Shown here: positions 15,262-24,859 of the stretch, in pieces
Position numbering within the stretch: the stretch's first letter is position 1
Layout of the letters: each line of letters starts with the position of its first letter
Assembly (NCBI RefSeq): GCF_900182745.1
Contig: NZ_FXTY01000004.1
Location: 372,001-436,000 of the forward strand
DNA length: 64,000 nt
Origin: Shimia sagamensis
Lineage (GTDB): Bacteria > Pseudomonadota > Alphaproteobacteria > Rhodobacterales > Rhodobacteraceae
Direction of reading: 5' to 3'
Program-made: the position numbers and the translations under genes
The notes under the pieces: model-generated
What the model saw: the letters and a program-made list of their open reading frames with translations, nothing else
Databases searched by the model: none
What the model was told of the DNA's origin: nothing

Positions 15262-16836
15262 ATGAACAGCACTAAAGAGGATACGGGCACAAAAGTGGGC
15301 TCTATCCATCAAAGTCACCTAAGGCGTAGGCTTTTTGCTACGATCGCTGTTCTGCTGGTTCCAATGTTTATCGCCAGCGCCGCCTCGATTTTCTTTCATC
15401 AGTCCGCAGCTGCCACATCCCGATATGTGCTGACCATTGGGCAGATGATTGAGGCTGTGGCCAAATTGAAAGGCCACGCTGCGCAGCTGGAGACATCTCG
15501 GTCTTACGATGAAGCGGAAGCTCAAAAGACCTTTGTGCGAGCACTTGGATATTACTCGGCTTTGCGGGCTGCGGACCCTGACGGCGATGAGATTATGGAA
15601 GAGACGGATTCCGAGACGAGGCAAGCGCTGAATGATCGGACGCAGGCGGCAGGTATTGACCCGATTGGCTTGAGCCGAGAGCTGGGTCTGCTTGGCAATG
15701 AAATGCCCGAGGATTTGGAAGAAATCTGGGAAGAGGACGAGGATACATGGGAGGCCGCAGACGCTGATGTGGTTTCCTTGGAGAACTCGATTGGGACAAT
15801 CCTGCTGGCGGCCGCTGAGGTCTTTGCTGATGGCAAAAAAGACCCGGCAACTCTGGAGGCGTACTGGGCTGAGGCCAACACATTGTCTTCCGAGCAACTC
15901 GAACACGTGAACCTGGTGCTCAGTCGGAAATCACAAACCGCAGGTGAGTTGCCCATTTTCCTGTCCGTGCTGGTGTTTGTGATTGCGTCGTTTGCGGCGG
16001 TTTTTGCCTGGTTCACCGTGGCGCGACCGCTGGTGCGAGAAGTTCTACGCATTCAGTCTGAGCTACAAGAGGAAGCGCAGGCCGCGCGGGCCTCGGATAT
16101 GGCCAAGACGCAGTTCCTTGCCACCATCAGTCACGAGCTGCGTACGCCGATGAACGGTGTCATTGGGGCGGCACAGCTTTTGGAACTGGCGGACCTGCCG
16201 GAGGAAGACAGAGAGTTGATTGATATTCTGAACTCCTGTGCGGACAACCAGATGGCGTTGATTGAAGAGATTTTGACATTTGGGGAAATCGAAGCCGGGG
16301 CGCTTCGCATGAAATCTGATCCGATCGAGGTGAAAGACTTTTTGAAAAACGCCACCAGCTTCGCGACGATATTGGCACAGAAGAAGGATCTGTCGTTTCA
16401 TCTTGAGGTGCCTGAAAACGCGCCGGAGATTCTTGGGGATGCCAAACGACTGCGGCAGGTTGTTGTAAACTTGGTTGGCAATGCCGTGAAGTTCACCGAC
16501 GAAGGATCGGTTCATGTGGCCGCGAGTGTCGCGCATACCGAAGGATCGGACGACGCGGTGTTTTCCGTGGCGGTCACGGACACCGGTGCCGGGATTGCGC
16601 GGGAAGATCAGGCCAAGATATTTGAGCGCTTTGTGCAGGCGGACAGTTCTTCAAGCCGGAAGGCGGGCGGGACCGGTCTGGGCCTGTCGATTGCGCAGGG
16701 CATTGCACAGGAAGCCAACGGGGATATCACGCTTGAAAGTGAAGTGGGCAAAGGCTCCACGTTTACGCTCACAATACCGACTAAACTCAACACCGCCAGC
16801 AGTGGCGCATCGCAAGACAAAAGGAACGCAGCATGA
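15262..16836 (+). CDS. Membrane-bound sensor histidine kinase
   Basis: A 524-residue kinase. Two transmembrane helices, near residues 26-46 (LFATIAVLLVPMFIASAAS) and about 228-252 (FLSVLVFVIASFAAVFAWFTV), enclose a very acidic periplasmic domain rich in Glu and Asp (PEDLEEIWEEDEDTWEAADAD). HisKA follows with SHELRTP and the phospho-acceptor His291, then HATPase with LVGNAVKFT, DTGAGI and GGTGLGLSI. GGAGA precedes the ATG; the upstream in-frame ATG lacks this. The response regulator gene overlaps its last 4 bases, so they are one system. The signal is unknown; the acidic sensor domain could favour a cationic ligand. Confidence 0.93.
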   Translation: MNSTKEDTGTKVGSIHQSHLRRRLFATIAVLLVPMFIASAASIFFHQSAAATSRYVLTIGQMIEAVAKLKGHAAQLETSRSYDEAEAQKTFVRALGYYSALRAADPDGDEIMEETDSETRQALNDRTQAAGIDPIGLSRELGLLGNEMPEDLEEIWEEDEDTWEAADADVVSLENSIGTILLAAAEVFADGKKDPATLEAYWAEANTLSSEQLEHVNLVLSRKSQTAGELPIFLSVLVFVIASFAAVFAWFTVARPLVREVLRIQSELQEEAQAARASDMAKTQFLATISHELRTPMNGVIGAAQLLELADLPEEDRELIDILNSCADNQMALIEEILTFGEIEAGALRMKSDPIEVKDFLKNATSFATILAQKKDLSFHLEVPENAPEILGDAKRLRQVVVNLVGNAVKFTDEGSVHVAASVAHTEGSDDAVFSVAVTDTGAGIAREDQAKIFERFVQADSSSSRKAGGTGLGLSIAQGIAQEANGDITLESEVGKGSTFTLTIPTKLNTASSGASQDKRNAA

Positions 16837-17222
16837 CCAAGCCAGACTTTTCTGCCCTCAATCCGCGTATTTTGGTGGCCGATGACGAACCGATTAATTT
16901 GAAGGTGATGCAGCGGCTTTTGAAGCATTGCGGCATCAACTGCGAAGTTGCCAATGACGGGATCGAGTGTGTGCAAAAAGCGGAATCCGGGCAGTATGAC
17001 GTGATCCTGATGGACATCAACATGCCCAATATGGACGGCATTGACGCCACCCGCGAGATCAGCCGGTTGTTGTCCCCGGAAGGGCCAAAGATCATCGCCG
17101 TGACCGCAAGCGTGTCCAATATGCAGAAGCAGGAATGTGATGAGGTCGGGTTTTCCGGCTTTATTCCCAAGCCGGTGCGGATTGATAAGCTTGTTGAGGT
17201 GTTGTCTGAGCATTTGCACTGA
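16833..17222 (+). CDS. Single-domain response regulator (CheY-like)
   Basis: A 129-residue stand-alone receiver domain: RILVADDEP with the acidic pair Asp17-Asp18, the phospho-acceptor Asp61 in LMDINMPNMDG, the Thr of AVTAS, and the Lys of IPKPVR. There is no output domain, so it must act by protein contact or phosphotransfer, like the receiver of a hybrid kinase split onto its own gene. It overlaps the kinase gene (ATGA). A strong terminator ends the two-gene operon. Confidence 0.93.
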   Translation: MTKPDFSALNPRILVADDEPINLKVMQRLLKHCGINCEVANDGIECVQKAESGQYDVILMDINMPNMDGIDATREISRLLSPEGPKIIAVTASVSNMQKQECDEVGFSGFIPKPVRIDKLVEVLSEHLH

Positions 17223-17296
17223 GGCTGCAGGCGCGGGATGCGTTTTGACCGGTTCGGTCAGGATGGATTGGTGCAGTGGTTAAAGAGATTGGACGG

Positions 17297-17325
17297 GGCG
17301 TGCGGGGCACGCCTCGTTTTTTTGT
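17297..17325 (+). terminator. Terminator of the kinase/response regulator operon
   Basis: GGCGTGC (17297-17303), loop GGG, GCACGCC (17307-17313), then TCGTTTTTTTG. Confidence 0.85.
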
Positions 17326-17340
17326 TTTCAAATCATGACC

Positions 17341-18186
17341 TTAGGGGAAGGATTGCATAGAAATGGTGCCTTCCAGCATCGACGGCAAAAGAAGCGCGTT
17401 CCCAAAAGCGGCGATGTCTGCAAGTCCAGGTGCAAATTTTGCAACTGAGGCAACACTTCCATCCGCCTGCACTTCAAACAGATCTCCAGTGATCCAGTCG
17501 TTGACAAAAAGCTTGTCTCCAATGCGCGCAATGCCATCAAGGTTACCAACCTGTTCCGCAATGACGCTGATTTCTTGATCATCGAGGTTCACGGCCAAAA
17601 GCGATCCGGGGTGTTCTGTTGAGAAATCGCTCTGCATACCTTGCCCCCAGGAGCCAACCAAAAGCTCGTCACCGTCCAGATAGAGGCCGTTGGGATGTGA
17701 CAGCGTGTCGGAAACCAGCCAGGAGGTGATTTCCCCAGCTTCGTAACGCCAAATCTGGTTGGCCATGAAGTCGCTGATGTAAGCCTTTTTCGTGTCGGAC
17801 GCGATGTCATTGAGAAAGACTGCCCCGTCAACCTCCCAGCTGTGTTGAAGTGTGCCGGTTGTAAGGTTCACTTCGTGCAGTTGTGTCAGATCCGCGACCA
17901 ACAGCGTGTTTTCCAAAATCGCCATGCCTTTTGGCGCGTTAAGACCCGTGATCCAGTTTGGATCAATCACGTCGCCCTCCGGGGACAGTAGTGCCAAGGC
18001 ACCGTTGCCGTCGGCCTCTCCCGGATGGCCGGCAATTACGCTCACGACAATCCGATCACGCGCTTCGTCGTAAATGGCGCTTTCGGGCATGTCAAAAGCG
18101 CCGCTGGTCCAACCGGAAGGATCAGCCAGCACAGATGTCGCTATGCAGAGAGTTCCGGCAGTTAGTGTGGGTAGGATGTTTTTCAT
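17341..18186 (-). CDS. Exported SMP-30/gluconolactonase-like beta-propeller protein
   Basis: A 281-residue protein with a signal peptide (LTAGTLCIATSVLA|DPSG) followed by propeller-type repeats: SAIYDEARDRIVVSVIAG, LNAPKGMAILENTLLVADL, FLNDIASDTKKAYISDF, LSHPNGLYLDGDELLVGSW, LDGIARIGDKLFVNDW. SMP-30/strictosidine-synthase-like propellers are calcium-dependent lactonases or esterases; the repeated N-G and N-D positions fit metal ligands. The substrate is unknown. GGAG precedes the ATG at 18186. It is divergent from an XRE regulator across 120 bases holding a direct repeat, suggesting local control. Confidence 0.75.
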   Translation of the reverse strand: MKNILPTLTAGTLCIATSVLADPSGWTSGAFDMPESAIYDEARDRIVVSVIAGHPGEADGNGALALLSPEGDVIDPNWITGLNAPKGMAILENTLLVADLTQLHEVNLTTGTLQHSWEVDGAVFLNDIASDTKKAYISDFMANQIWRYEAGEITSWLVSDTLSHPNGLYLDGDELLVGSWGQGMQSDFSTEHPGSLLAVNLDDQEISVIAEQVGNLDGIARIGDKLFVNDWITGDLFEVQADGSVASVAKFAPGLADIAAFGNALLLPSMLEGTISMQSFP

Positions 18187-18232
18187 GAGATACTCCGTGT
18201 CTATATGGAGCAGAAGATGCGATTGAATATAC

Positions 18233-18289
18233 TTGAGGGGCAATTACTTCCCGATTGGTATCGGTTTATGACACTTGATTGAGGGCAAT
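18233..18289. promoter_or_regulatory. Direct repeats in the beta-propeller/XRE divergent region
   Basis: TTGAGGGGCAAT (18233-18244) recurs as TTGAGGGCAAT (18279-18289), 46 bases apart, between the two divergent starts. It is a candidate binding site for the XRE protein. Confidence 0.4.
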
Positions 18290-18306
18290 GGTATTAGGAT
18301 GTGGAT

Positions 18307-19050
18307 ATGCAGGCCGAGCTTTTTGAAGTCTTGAAATCCGTGCTAAAGGCGCGGGGTATGACCTATGCCGAGTTGGCCAGTGCTTTGGGGCTGTCAGAAC
18401 CTACGGTCAAACGAGTGTTTTCGGAACGAGATTGTAAGCTTAGCCGCATTACAGAGATTTGTAATGTTTTAGGACTGACGCTCGATGACTTGGTTACGGA
18501 GGCTAATCGTGTGGAGGTGCGTCCTATTCATTTGGGCGACAGATTGGAGATACAGCTGTCTGAAGACCCGCACGCGTTCCACCTTTTCTTGTTGCTTTTG
18601 GATGGTATGAGCTCTGAAACGATCTGTGAGCAATATCAGCTTGAGGAGATCGAGCTGTTTTCCCTTGGTCGGAGGCTCGAGAAGCTAGGGCTCGCGGAGG
18701 TGATGCCGAACACCGTCATTCGCCTTACCGTGCAAGCGCCGGTTCACTTTCGACGCGATGGTCCGCTGCACCAAAAACTTTTGCAACTGAATATGGATTT
18801 TTTGCGGGCATCTTTTCTTAGGAAAGACACGGCGCATTCGACGTTCTCGACGCAGACGCGTCGAATCTCACAAAAGACCGCTCGCCACATTGTACAACGA
18901 GTTCGGGAGTTGCAGCTGGAGCTTGCTACCTTGGCTCGGACGGATCAACTCACGCATTCACAAGCGGATTTGGACACATACAAAATTGGTGTGGGATTTT
19001 CGCCCATCAATTTCGCAGACATGCTTTCACTTGGTCAAAGCAAAGTTTGA
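18307..19050 (+). CDS. XRE-family helix-turn-helix regulator with a large C-terminal domain
   Basis: A 247-residue regulator. Residues 8-62 form a Cro/CI-type HTH (MTYAELASALGLSEPTVKRVFSER, then KLSRITEICNVLGLTLDDLV). The remaining ~180 residues have no family I recognise; they contain a helical FLLLLDGMSSETICEQYQLEEIELFSLGRRLEKLGL region, which resembles a second small HTH, and a basic RRISQKTARHIVQRVRELQLELATLAR helix. The ATG at 18307 is chosen because AGGA lies 7 bases before it; a GTG two codons upstream is the alternative. It is divergent from the beta-propeller gene. Confidence 0.75.
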   Translation: MQAELFEVLKSVLKARGMTYAELASALGLSEPTVKRVFSERDCKLSRITEICNVLGLTLDDLVTEANRVEVRPIHLGDRLEIQLSEDPHAFHLFLLLLDGMSSETICEQYQLEEIELFSLGRRLEKLGLAEVMPNTVIRLTVQAPVHFRRDGPLHQKLLQLNMDFLRASFLRKDTAHSTFSTQTRRISQKTARHIVQRVRELQLELATLARTDQLTHSQADLDTYKIGVGFSPINFADMLSLGQSKV

Positions 19051-19203
19051 AGGCTGGGCATGCTTCAGAACTGACACGTTCAGGATGAAGCGGTTGATCT
19101 TAGGTGGCCGGATCGCCTGTGTTAAGATCGAAGAGGGTTTAAGCGAGATACGCGCTAGCAAGTGGAGATGCAGGGGTAACAGAACCGTTGGTCTTCGCCA
19201 GAC

Positions 19204-19243
19204 AAAAAAGCCCCCGAAACGGCGTTCGGGGGCTTTGGTTTTT
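19204..19243. terminator. Bidirectional terminator, eno side
   Basis: AAAGCCCCCGAA (19207-19218) pairs perfectly with TTCGGGGGCTTT (19225-19236), with T-runs on both sides. It is 18 bases past the eno stop on the minus strand and can also end transcripts from the XRE gene. Confidence 0.88.
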
Positions 19244-19261
19244 CAACCTATCAAAAAGGCC

Positions 19262-20557
<1,296 letters not shown>

Positions 20558-20684
20558 CTACAAATGTCGGGCGCAGCTATAGCAGGGCGGGGGCAAAAGT
20601 AAACGCTGTTTGATAGCGCTAACGGTGGTTTTTCCACAGGTTAGGGCTAACAGTGACAGGAGGACGCTGTTTTGCTGGATTTCC

Positions 20685-21569
20685 TTAAGCTTGGGCCGGG
20701 GCGGTGGCTTTGGCGAGGCGGTGCTCCCGCATGAAGGTGAAAAGACCAGAGCCGATGATCAGCGTGGCGCCGAGCATGGTGGGCAGGTCTGGACGTTCGC
20801 CAAACGCCACCATGCCGACGAGGATTGAGAACAGCAGACGGGAGTAGCGGAAGGGGGCCACAACGGAGGCCTCGCCAAGCCGGAGCGCGGTGACCACGCC
20901 CCAGTAGCCCGCGGCCCCAAAGGCAACGGCACCTGCCATCATGGTGAGGTGGGAGGTGGTGAGTTCTGTGTAGTCTGCTGTGTTGAAGAGCATCAGGAGC
21001 GGGCCTGCGAGCACAAGGGATGCGAAGCTCTGAAATGAAACCACAAAGGAAGACACAGAGGCGTCAATGGTGCGGGTGATCAGGTCACGAATGGCCACAG
21101 CGAGAACGGCGCCGAGGACCAGAAGGGCGTTGGGATCAAAGGCGTCGGTGCCCGGGCGAATGATCAATAGTACGCCCGTGAAGCCAACCAGAATGGCTGT
21201 GAGGCGGCGCCAGCCGACTTGTTCACTTAAGAAGAGCGCCGCGCCAAGGGTGATGACCAGCGGTAGGGTTTGGAACACCGCAGCAACGGTGGAGAGGTCA
21301 ACGCGGGAGAGGGCGGTGGCAAAGAGCACGGCGCCGCCTGCTTCACAGGACGTGCGCAGCAACATGCGCGGCGACCAGGCTGCAGGGGCAAAGAGGTTGT
21401 CACCCCGCATGATGGCGAGCACGGCAAAAACCGCCCCGGAGCCAAGACCCAGCGCCATCAGGATTTGGCCCACGGGGATGGTGACCGAGAGCGATTTGAT
21501 GAACATGTCCTCAAGGGTGAAGCCAAGCATGGCAGCCACAAGGATCAGAATACCGTGTACGTTTTGCAT
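20685..21569 (-). CDS. DMT-superfamily transporter (EamA domains)
   Basis: A 294-residue inner-membrane protein with ten hydrophobic segments arranged as two EamA repeats. The first ends at TGVLLIIRPGTDAFDP, the typical motif after helix 5; the second ends with MLGATLIIGSGLFTFMREHR. Proteins of this group export amino acids, metabolites or small drugs. The substrate is not deducible. The start ATG at 21569 follows a weak ribosome-binding site. It is monocistronic between eno and the CorC-type gene. Confidence 0.85.
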   Translation of the reverse strand: MQNVHGILILVAAMLGFTLEDMFIKSLSVTIPVGQILMALGLGSGAVFAVLAIMRGDNLFAPAAWSPRMLLRTSCEAGGAVLFATALSRVDLSTVAAVFQTLPLVITLGAALFLSEQVGWRRLTAILVGFTGVLLIIRPGTDAFDPNALLVLGAVLAVAIRDLITRTIDASVSSFVVSFQSFASLVLAGPLLMLFNTADYTELTTSHLTMMAGAVAFGAAGYWGVVTALRLGEASVVAPFRYSRLLFSILVGMVAFGERPDLPTMLGATLIIGSGLFTFMREHRLAKATAPAQA

Positions 21570-21714
21570 GAGTTTGTCCGCGCGTCAGATGCTTCACAGG
21601 TGAACAGCTGCACGCGACATGGCAAGTCTGTTTCCGACAAACGCGCCCAAAGCCTCATTCATTTTGGTGATGTGGCCCATCACGCGCGGTGCAGAGATGG
21701 GCCAAAAGGTCCGT

Positions 21715-23019
21715 TTAGAGCGGACGGATTTTTAGATCGGTTATCCGGTTGGCCTCACGGCCGGTGACCTCAAACCGGAAGCCGTGGAATGAAAAGACCT
21801 GTCCAACTGTTGGGATCATCTGTGCCTCATGAATCACCAAACCGGCAACGGTGTTGGCCTCGTCATCGGGCAGAGACCAATCCGTGGCGCGATTGAGATC
21901 GCGAATGGTCATGGCACCTTCGATCAAGAACTGACCGTCTTCGGATTTGCGGATCAGGTGCTCGGCGTCTTCGTCAAACTCGTCGGTGATCTCGCCGACG
22001 ATTTCTTCGAGAATGTCTTCGAGCGTTATCAGACCTTGCAGGGAGCCGTATTCATCAACCACCAGTGCAAAGTGGGCGTGGCGGCGCAGGAATTCGCGCA
22101 TCTGGTCGTCCAGTGAGGTGGTTTCCGGCACGAAGTAGGGCTCTTTAGCAACTTCGGTCAAATCGAAGGCCAAGAGATCTCGGGCGTTGGTCTCTTCCTG
22201 CACGGCACGGGTGTACATGCTGCGGAACAGGTCTTTGGCGTGTACCACGCCAATGATGTTTTCCTGATCGTCTTTATAGACCGGCAGGCGGGTGTGGTTG
22301 CTTTCCAAACATTGTTTGAGAATGTCGGCAGGGGCGTCGTCGGCGTTGATCATTTGGATGCCGGAACGGTGCAACATGATCTCTTCAACCACACGATCAG
22401 ACAGATCAAGCGCGCCAAGGATGCGGTCGCGGTCTTCTTTTTCGACAATGCCTTCGGAGTGGCCGAGTTGGATGGCGCCAGCGATTTCTTCGCGCATGGC
22501 AAGCACCTGGCTGTCTGGGTCAGTTTCCACACCAAACAGGCGCAACACACCGCGCACAAGCACGCGCACGGCGGCGACGATGGGTGAAAACAGTGTGACA
22601 ATCACGCTGATGGGGCTGGCCACAGTGGCAGCGGCATCTTCGGGGCGGGTGATGGCGTAGGTTTTGGGCAGAACCTCGGCGAAGATCAGAACCAGGAGTG
22701 TCATGACCAGAGTGGCAAGCGCCACGCCACCTTCGCCAAAGGCGCGGGTGAAGAGGGCGGTCGCCAGTGAGGTGGCCAGGATGTTCACCAGGTTGTTGCC
22801 CAGCAGCACAGAGCCGATCAGCCGTTCGCTGTCTTCGGTCACGTTCAGGGCGCGTTGGGCGCCACGGCTGCCTTTGTCGGCCTGAGCACGCAGTTTGCCG
22901 CGTGAGGCCGCGGTGAGCGCGGTTTCGGAGCCGGAAAAAAAGGCAGACAACATCAGCAGAAATAAGATCACACCGGATGTGATCCAGAAAGCGGTGTCAA
23001 ATGTGGTGGTTGGCTCCAT
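21715..23019 (-). CDS. HlyC/CorC-family CNNM-CBS membrane protein
   Basis: A 434-residue protein in the usual order: a CNNM/DUF21 domain with four hydrophobic segments (LMLSAFFSGSETALTAASR at 20-38, then LIGSVLLGNNLVNILATSLAT, LVLIFAEVLPKTYA), a CBS pair (IMLHRSGIQMI, THTRLPVYKDD-like, FALVVDEYGSLQGLITLEDILEEIVGEI), and a C-terminal CorC/HlyC transporter-associated domain. Family members are implicated in Mg2+ or Co2+ efflux or sensing. AGAGGA precedes the ATG. Confidence 0.9.
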   Translation of the reverse strand: MEPTTTFDTAFWITSGVILFLLMLSAFFSGSETALTAASRGKLRAQADKGSRGAQRALNVTEDSERLIGSVLLGNNLVNILATSLATALFTRAFGEGGVALATLVMTLLVLIFAEVLPKTYAITRPEDAAATVASPISVIVTLFSPIVAAVRVLVRGVLRLFGVETDPDSQVLAMREEIAGAIQLGHSEGIVEKEDRDRILGALDLSDRVVEEIMLHRSGIQMINADDAPADILKQCLESNHTRLPVYKDDQENIIGVVHAKDLFRSMYTRAVQEETNARDLLAFDLTEVAKEPYFVPETTSLDDQMREFLRRHAHFALVVDEYGSLQGLITLEDILEEIVGEITDEFDEDAEHLIRKSEDGQFLIEGAMTIRDLNRATDWSLPDDEANTVAGLVIHEAQMIPTVGQVFSFHGFRFEVTGREANRITDLKIRPL

Positions 23020-23157
23020 GGGGTCCTCTGAATGGTCAGTCAGCTAGGTTATGGGCACCTGCGCGTGTTGGATCAAGGGGGGCGGTGCGCTTAAGCGTTC
23101 TTTAGCGTGAATGTTCTAGGGGAGCGGCAGTTGAAACACTCATGGGGATTTGAGTCT

Positions 23158-23859
23158 ATGAAAACTTTTGTATGTGCCGCACTTATGCTGCCAACTGTAG
23201 TGACGGCCGATGGGGCCAGCGTGTCGTTCCTGACCGAGGATTATGCGCCGTATTCCTGGATGGCGGACGGGCAAGCCAAAGGGCACGCGATTGACCTGAT
23301 CAACGAAGTCGCAGAGCGCGCGGCGCTGTCGCATACGGTTGAGATCACAAAATGGACCCGCGCCATAGCGCTGGCCGAGAAAGACGCAAGCACCTGTGTG
23401 TTCTCGACGGCTCGCACGGCCGAACGGGAAGACAAATTCCAATGGGCGGGGCCAATGTATGTGGAAGGCATGTATTTGATCCAGAACGCGGGCACCAACG
23501 GCGAGGTGACATCTTTGGAGCAGGCGCTGACCAAATCCATTGGCACGCAGGTGGGGGATTTCACCGTGGATCTGTTGGAAGAGCTGGGTGCGGCCAAAGT
23601 GGATGCGGCACCAGATCTGGACAAGACCATGAAGAAGTTGGCAGCGGGGCGTTTGGACTATGTGATCCTTGGCCAAGAAAGCGCCAATGCGCTAACCGCA
23701 GCGGACGCGGGTCTGGAAATCGCGATGGAAGTATCGCGGGATGAGTATTTCATCGCCTGTTCACATGACACGCCAGCGGCCGTTGTGGCCGAGATTGACG
23801 CTGCAATGGATTCTCTCATGACAGACGGTACACAGGCTGAGATTGTATCACGGTACTAG
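23158..23859 (+). CDS. Periplasmic solute-binding protein, family 3-like (copy 1)
   Basis: A 233-residue exported protein with a short signal peptide (MKTFVCAALMLPTVVTADGA) and the bilobed binding-protein pattern VSFLTEDYAPYSWMADGQAKGHAIDLINEVAERA, then ITKWTRAIALAEKDASTCVFSTARTAERE and a second lobe with IGTQVGDFTVDLL. It resembles amino-acid type (SBP_bac_3) receptors, but no permease or ATPase gene is nearby. It may serve a distant transporter or a sensor. The start at 23158 gives the signal peptide; the longer ORF does not. A close paralogue follows 171 bases on. Confidence 0.82.
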   Translation: MKTFVCAALMLPTVVTADGASVSFLTEDYAPYSWMADGQAKGHAIDLINEVAERAALSHTVEITKWTRAIALAEKDASTCVFSTARTAEREDKFQWAGPMYVEGMYLIQNAGTNGEVTSLEQALTKSIGTQVGDFTVDLLEELGAAKVDAAPDLDKTMKKLAAGRLDYVILGQESANALTAADAGLEIAMEVSRDEYFIACSHDTPAAVVAEIDAAMDSLMTDGTQAEIVSRY

Positions 23860-23885
23860 GGTGCGACTTACTGTTGAAAATCAGG

Positions 23886-23916
23886 AAAGGCCGGGGCTGC
23901 TGCTTCGGCCTTTTAT
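23886..23916 (+). terminator. Terminator after solute-binding protein copy 1
   Basis: AAAGGCCG (23886-23893) pairs with CGGCCTTT (23906-23913), followed by TATCGTTG. It separates the two paralogous genes into distinct transcripts. Confidence 0.65.
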
Positions 23917-24030
23917 CGTTGTTTTGCAGGGCTTTGAAAAGTTGCGATGTTAAATTGTTTCCTATTTACACGGCGTTCAGAAATAGCCGCGAGAACCAAC
24001 AGCAGAGATATACAACAAGGAAATCCACTA

Positions 24031-24732
24031 ATGAAAACTCTTGCACTCTGCGCGTTGGCCCTCTCCACAGCAACTGTTGCACAGGCCGCGGACGTGAAGT
24101 TTTTTACGGAAGACTATGCCCCTTACAACTACGTCGAAAACGGTGAACTGACCGGCCACGGTGTGGACATCATCACCGAGGCGCTGTCCCGTTCTGGCGT
24201 GTCTGCAGACATGGAGGTGACCAAGTGGTCGCGCGCCATTACATTGGCCGAACAGGACGCCAACACTTGCGTGTTCACCACTGCACGTACACCCGAACGT
24301 GAGGACCGCTTTAACTGGGCCGGCCCGATGTATTCCGAGGCGATCTACCTGATCCAGAAACCGGGCGCGAATGGCGACGTTTCTTCTGTGGAACAGGCGC
24401 TCTCCAAGAAAGTTGGCACGCAGACTGGTGACTTTGCCGTGGCGTTGCTGGACCGTCTGGGTGCAAGCGATATCGACCTGGCACCGGATGCGGAGATGAC
24501 CCTGAAGAAGCTGGGCGCAGGCCGTGTGGATTATATGGTGGCGTTGGAATCTGCGGCAGATGTTGCGATTGCCGACGGCAGCTTTGAAATTGCGATGGAA
24601 ATCTCCCGGAATGAGTTCTTTTTGGCTTGCTCCAAAACCACTGACGGGGCCGTGATTGCCCGTATGGACGAAGCCATCGATTCTATCGTCGCGGACGGCA
24701 CCCAAGAGGCCCTCGTCGCGAAGTACGACTAA
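24031..24732 (+). CDS. Periplasmic solute-binding protein, family 3-like (copy 2)
   Basis: A 233-residue paralogue of the preceding gene, the same length to the residue and about half identical. The signal peptide MKTLALCALALSTATVAQAA is more typical. Shared blocks are TEDYAPY, TKWSRAITLAEQDANTCVF, TARTPERED, WAGPMYSEAIYLIQKPGANG and GTQTGDFAVALLDRLGA. AAGGAA precedes the ATG. Lack of transporter genes beside either copy suggests orphan receptors. The divergence in the second lobe (ILGQESANALTAADAGLE against VALESAADVAIADGSFE) suggests different ligands. Confidence 0.82.
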   Translation: MKTLALCALALSTATVAQAADVKFFTEDYAPYNYVENGELTGHGVDIITEALSRSGVSADMEVTKWSRAITLAEQDANTCVFTTARTPEREDRFNWAGPMYSEAIYLIQKPGANGDVSSVEQALSKKVGTQTGDFAVALLDRLGASDIDLAPDAEMTLKKLGAGRVDYMVALESAADVAIADGSFEIAMEISRNEFFLACSKTTDGAVIARMDEAIDSIVADGTQEALVAKYD

Positions 24733-24755
24733 GTCTCAAGTGAGATGATGTCGGG

Positions 24756-24787
24756 AAGGTCGGGGCATGCCCCGGCCTTTTTTGTTT
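24756..24787 (+). terminator. Terminator after solute-binding protein copy 2
   Basis: An 11-pair stem (24756-24766 with 24769-24779; AAGGTCGGGGC against GCCCCGGCCTT) followed by TTTTTGTTT. Confidence 0.88.
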
Positions 24788-24859
24788 CTGACGGTCATGT
24801 GATTGGCGCTTTGCACGTGAGGCCGTAAGTCTGCGGCAAAGACTTGGCGGAGGCAGGCA

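Noticed and set aside
17255..17300. tRNA-like text (GGTGCAGTGGTTAAAGAG) after the response regulator
   Set aside because: No acceptor stem, anticodon arm or T-arm can be drawn; the following hairpin is a terminator.
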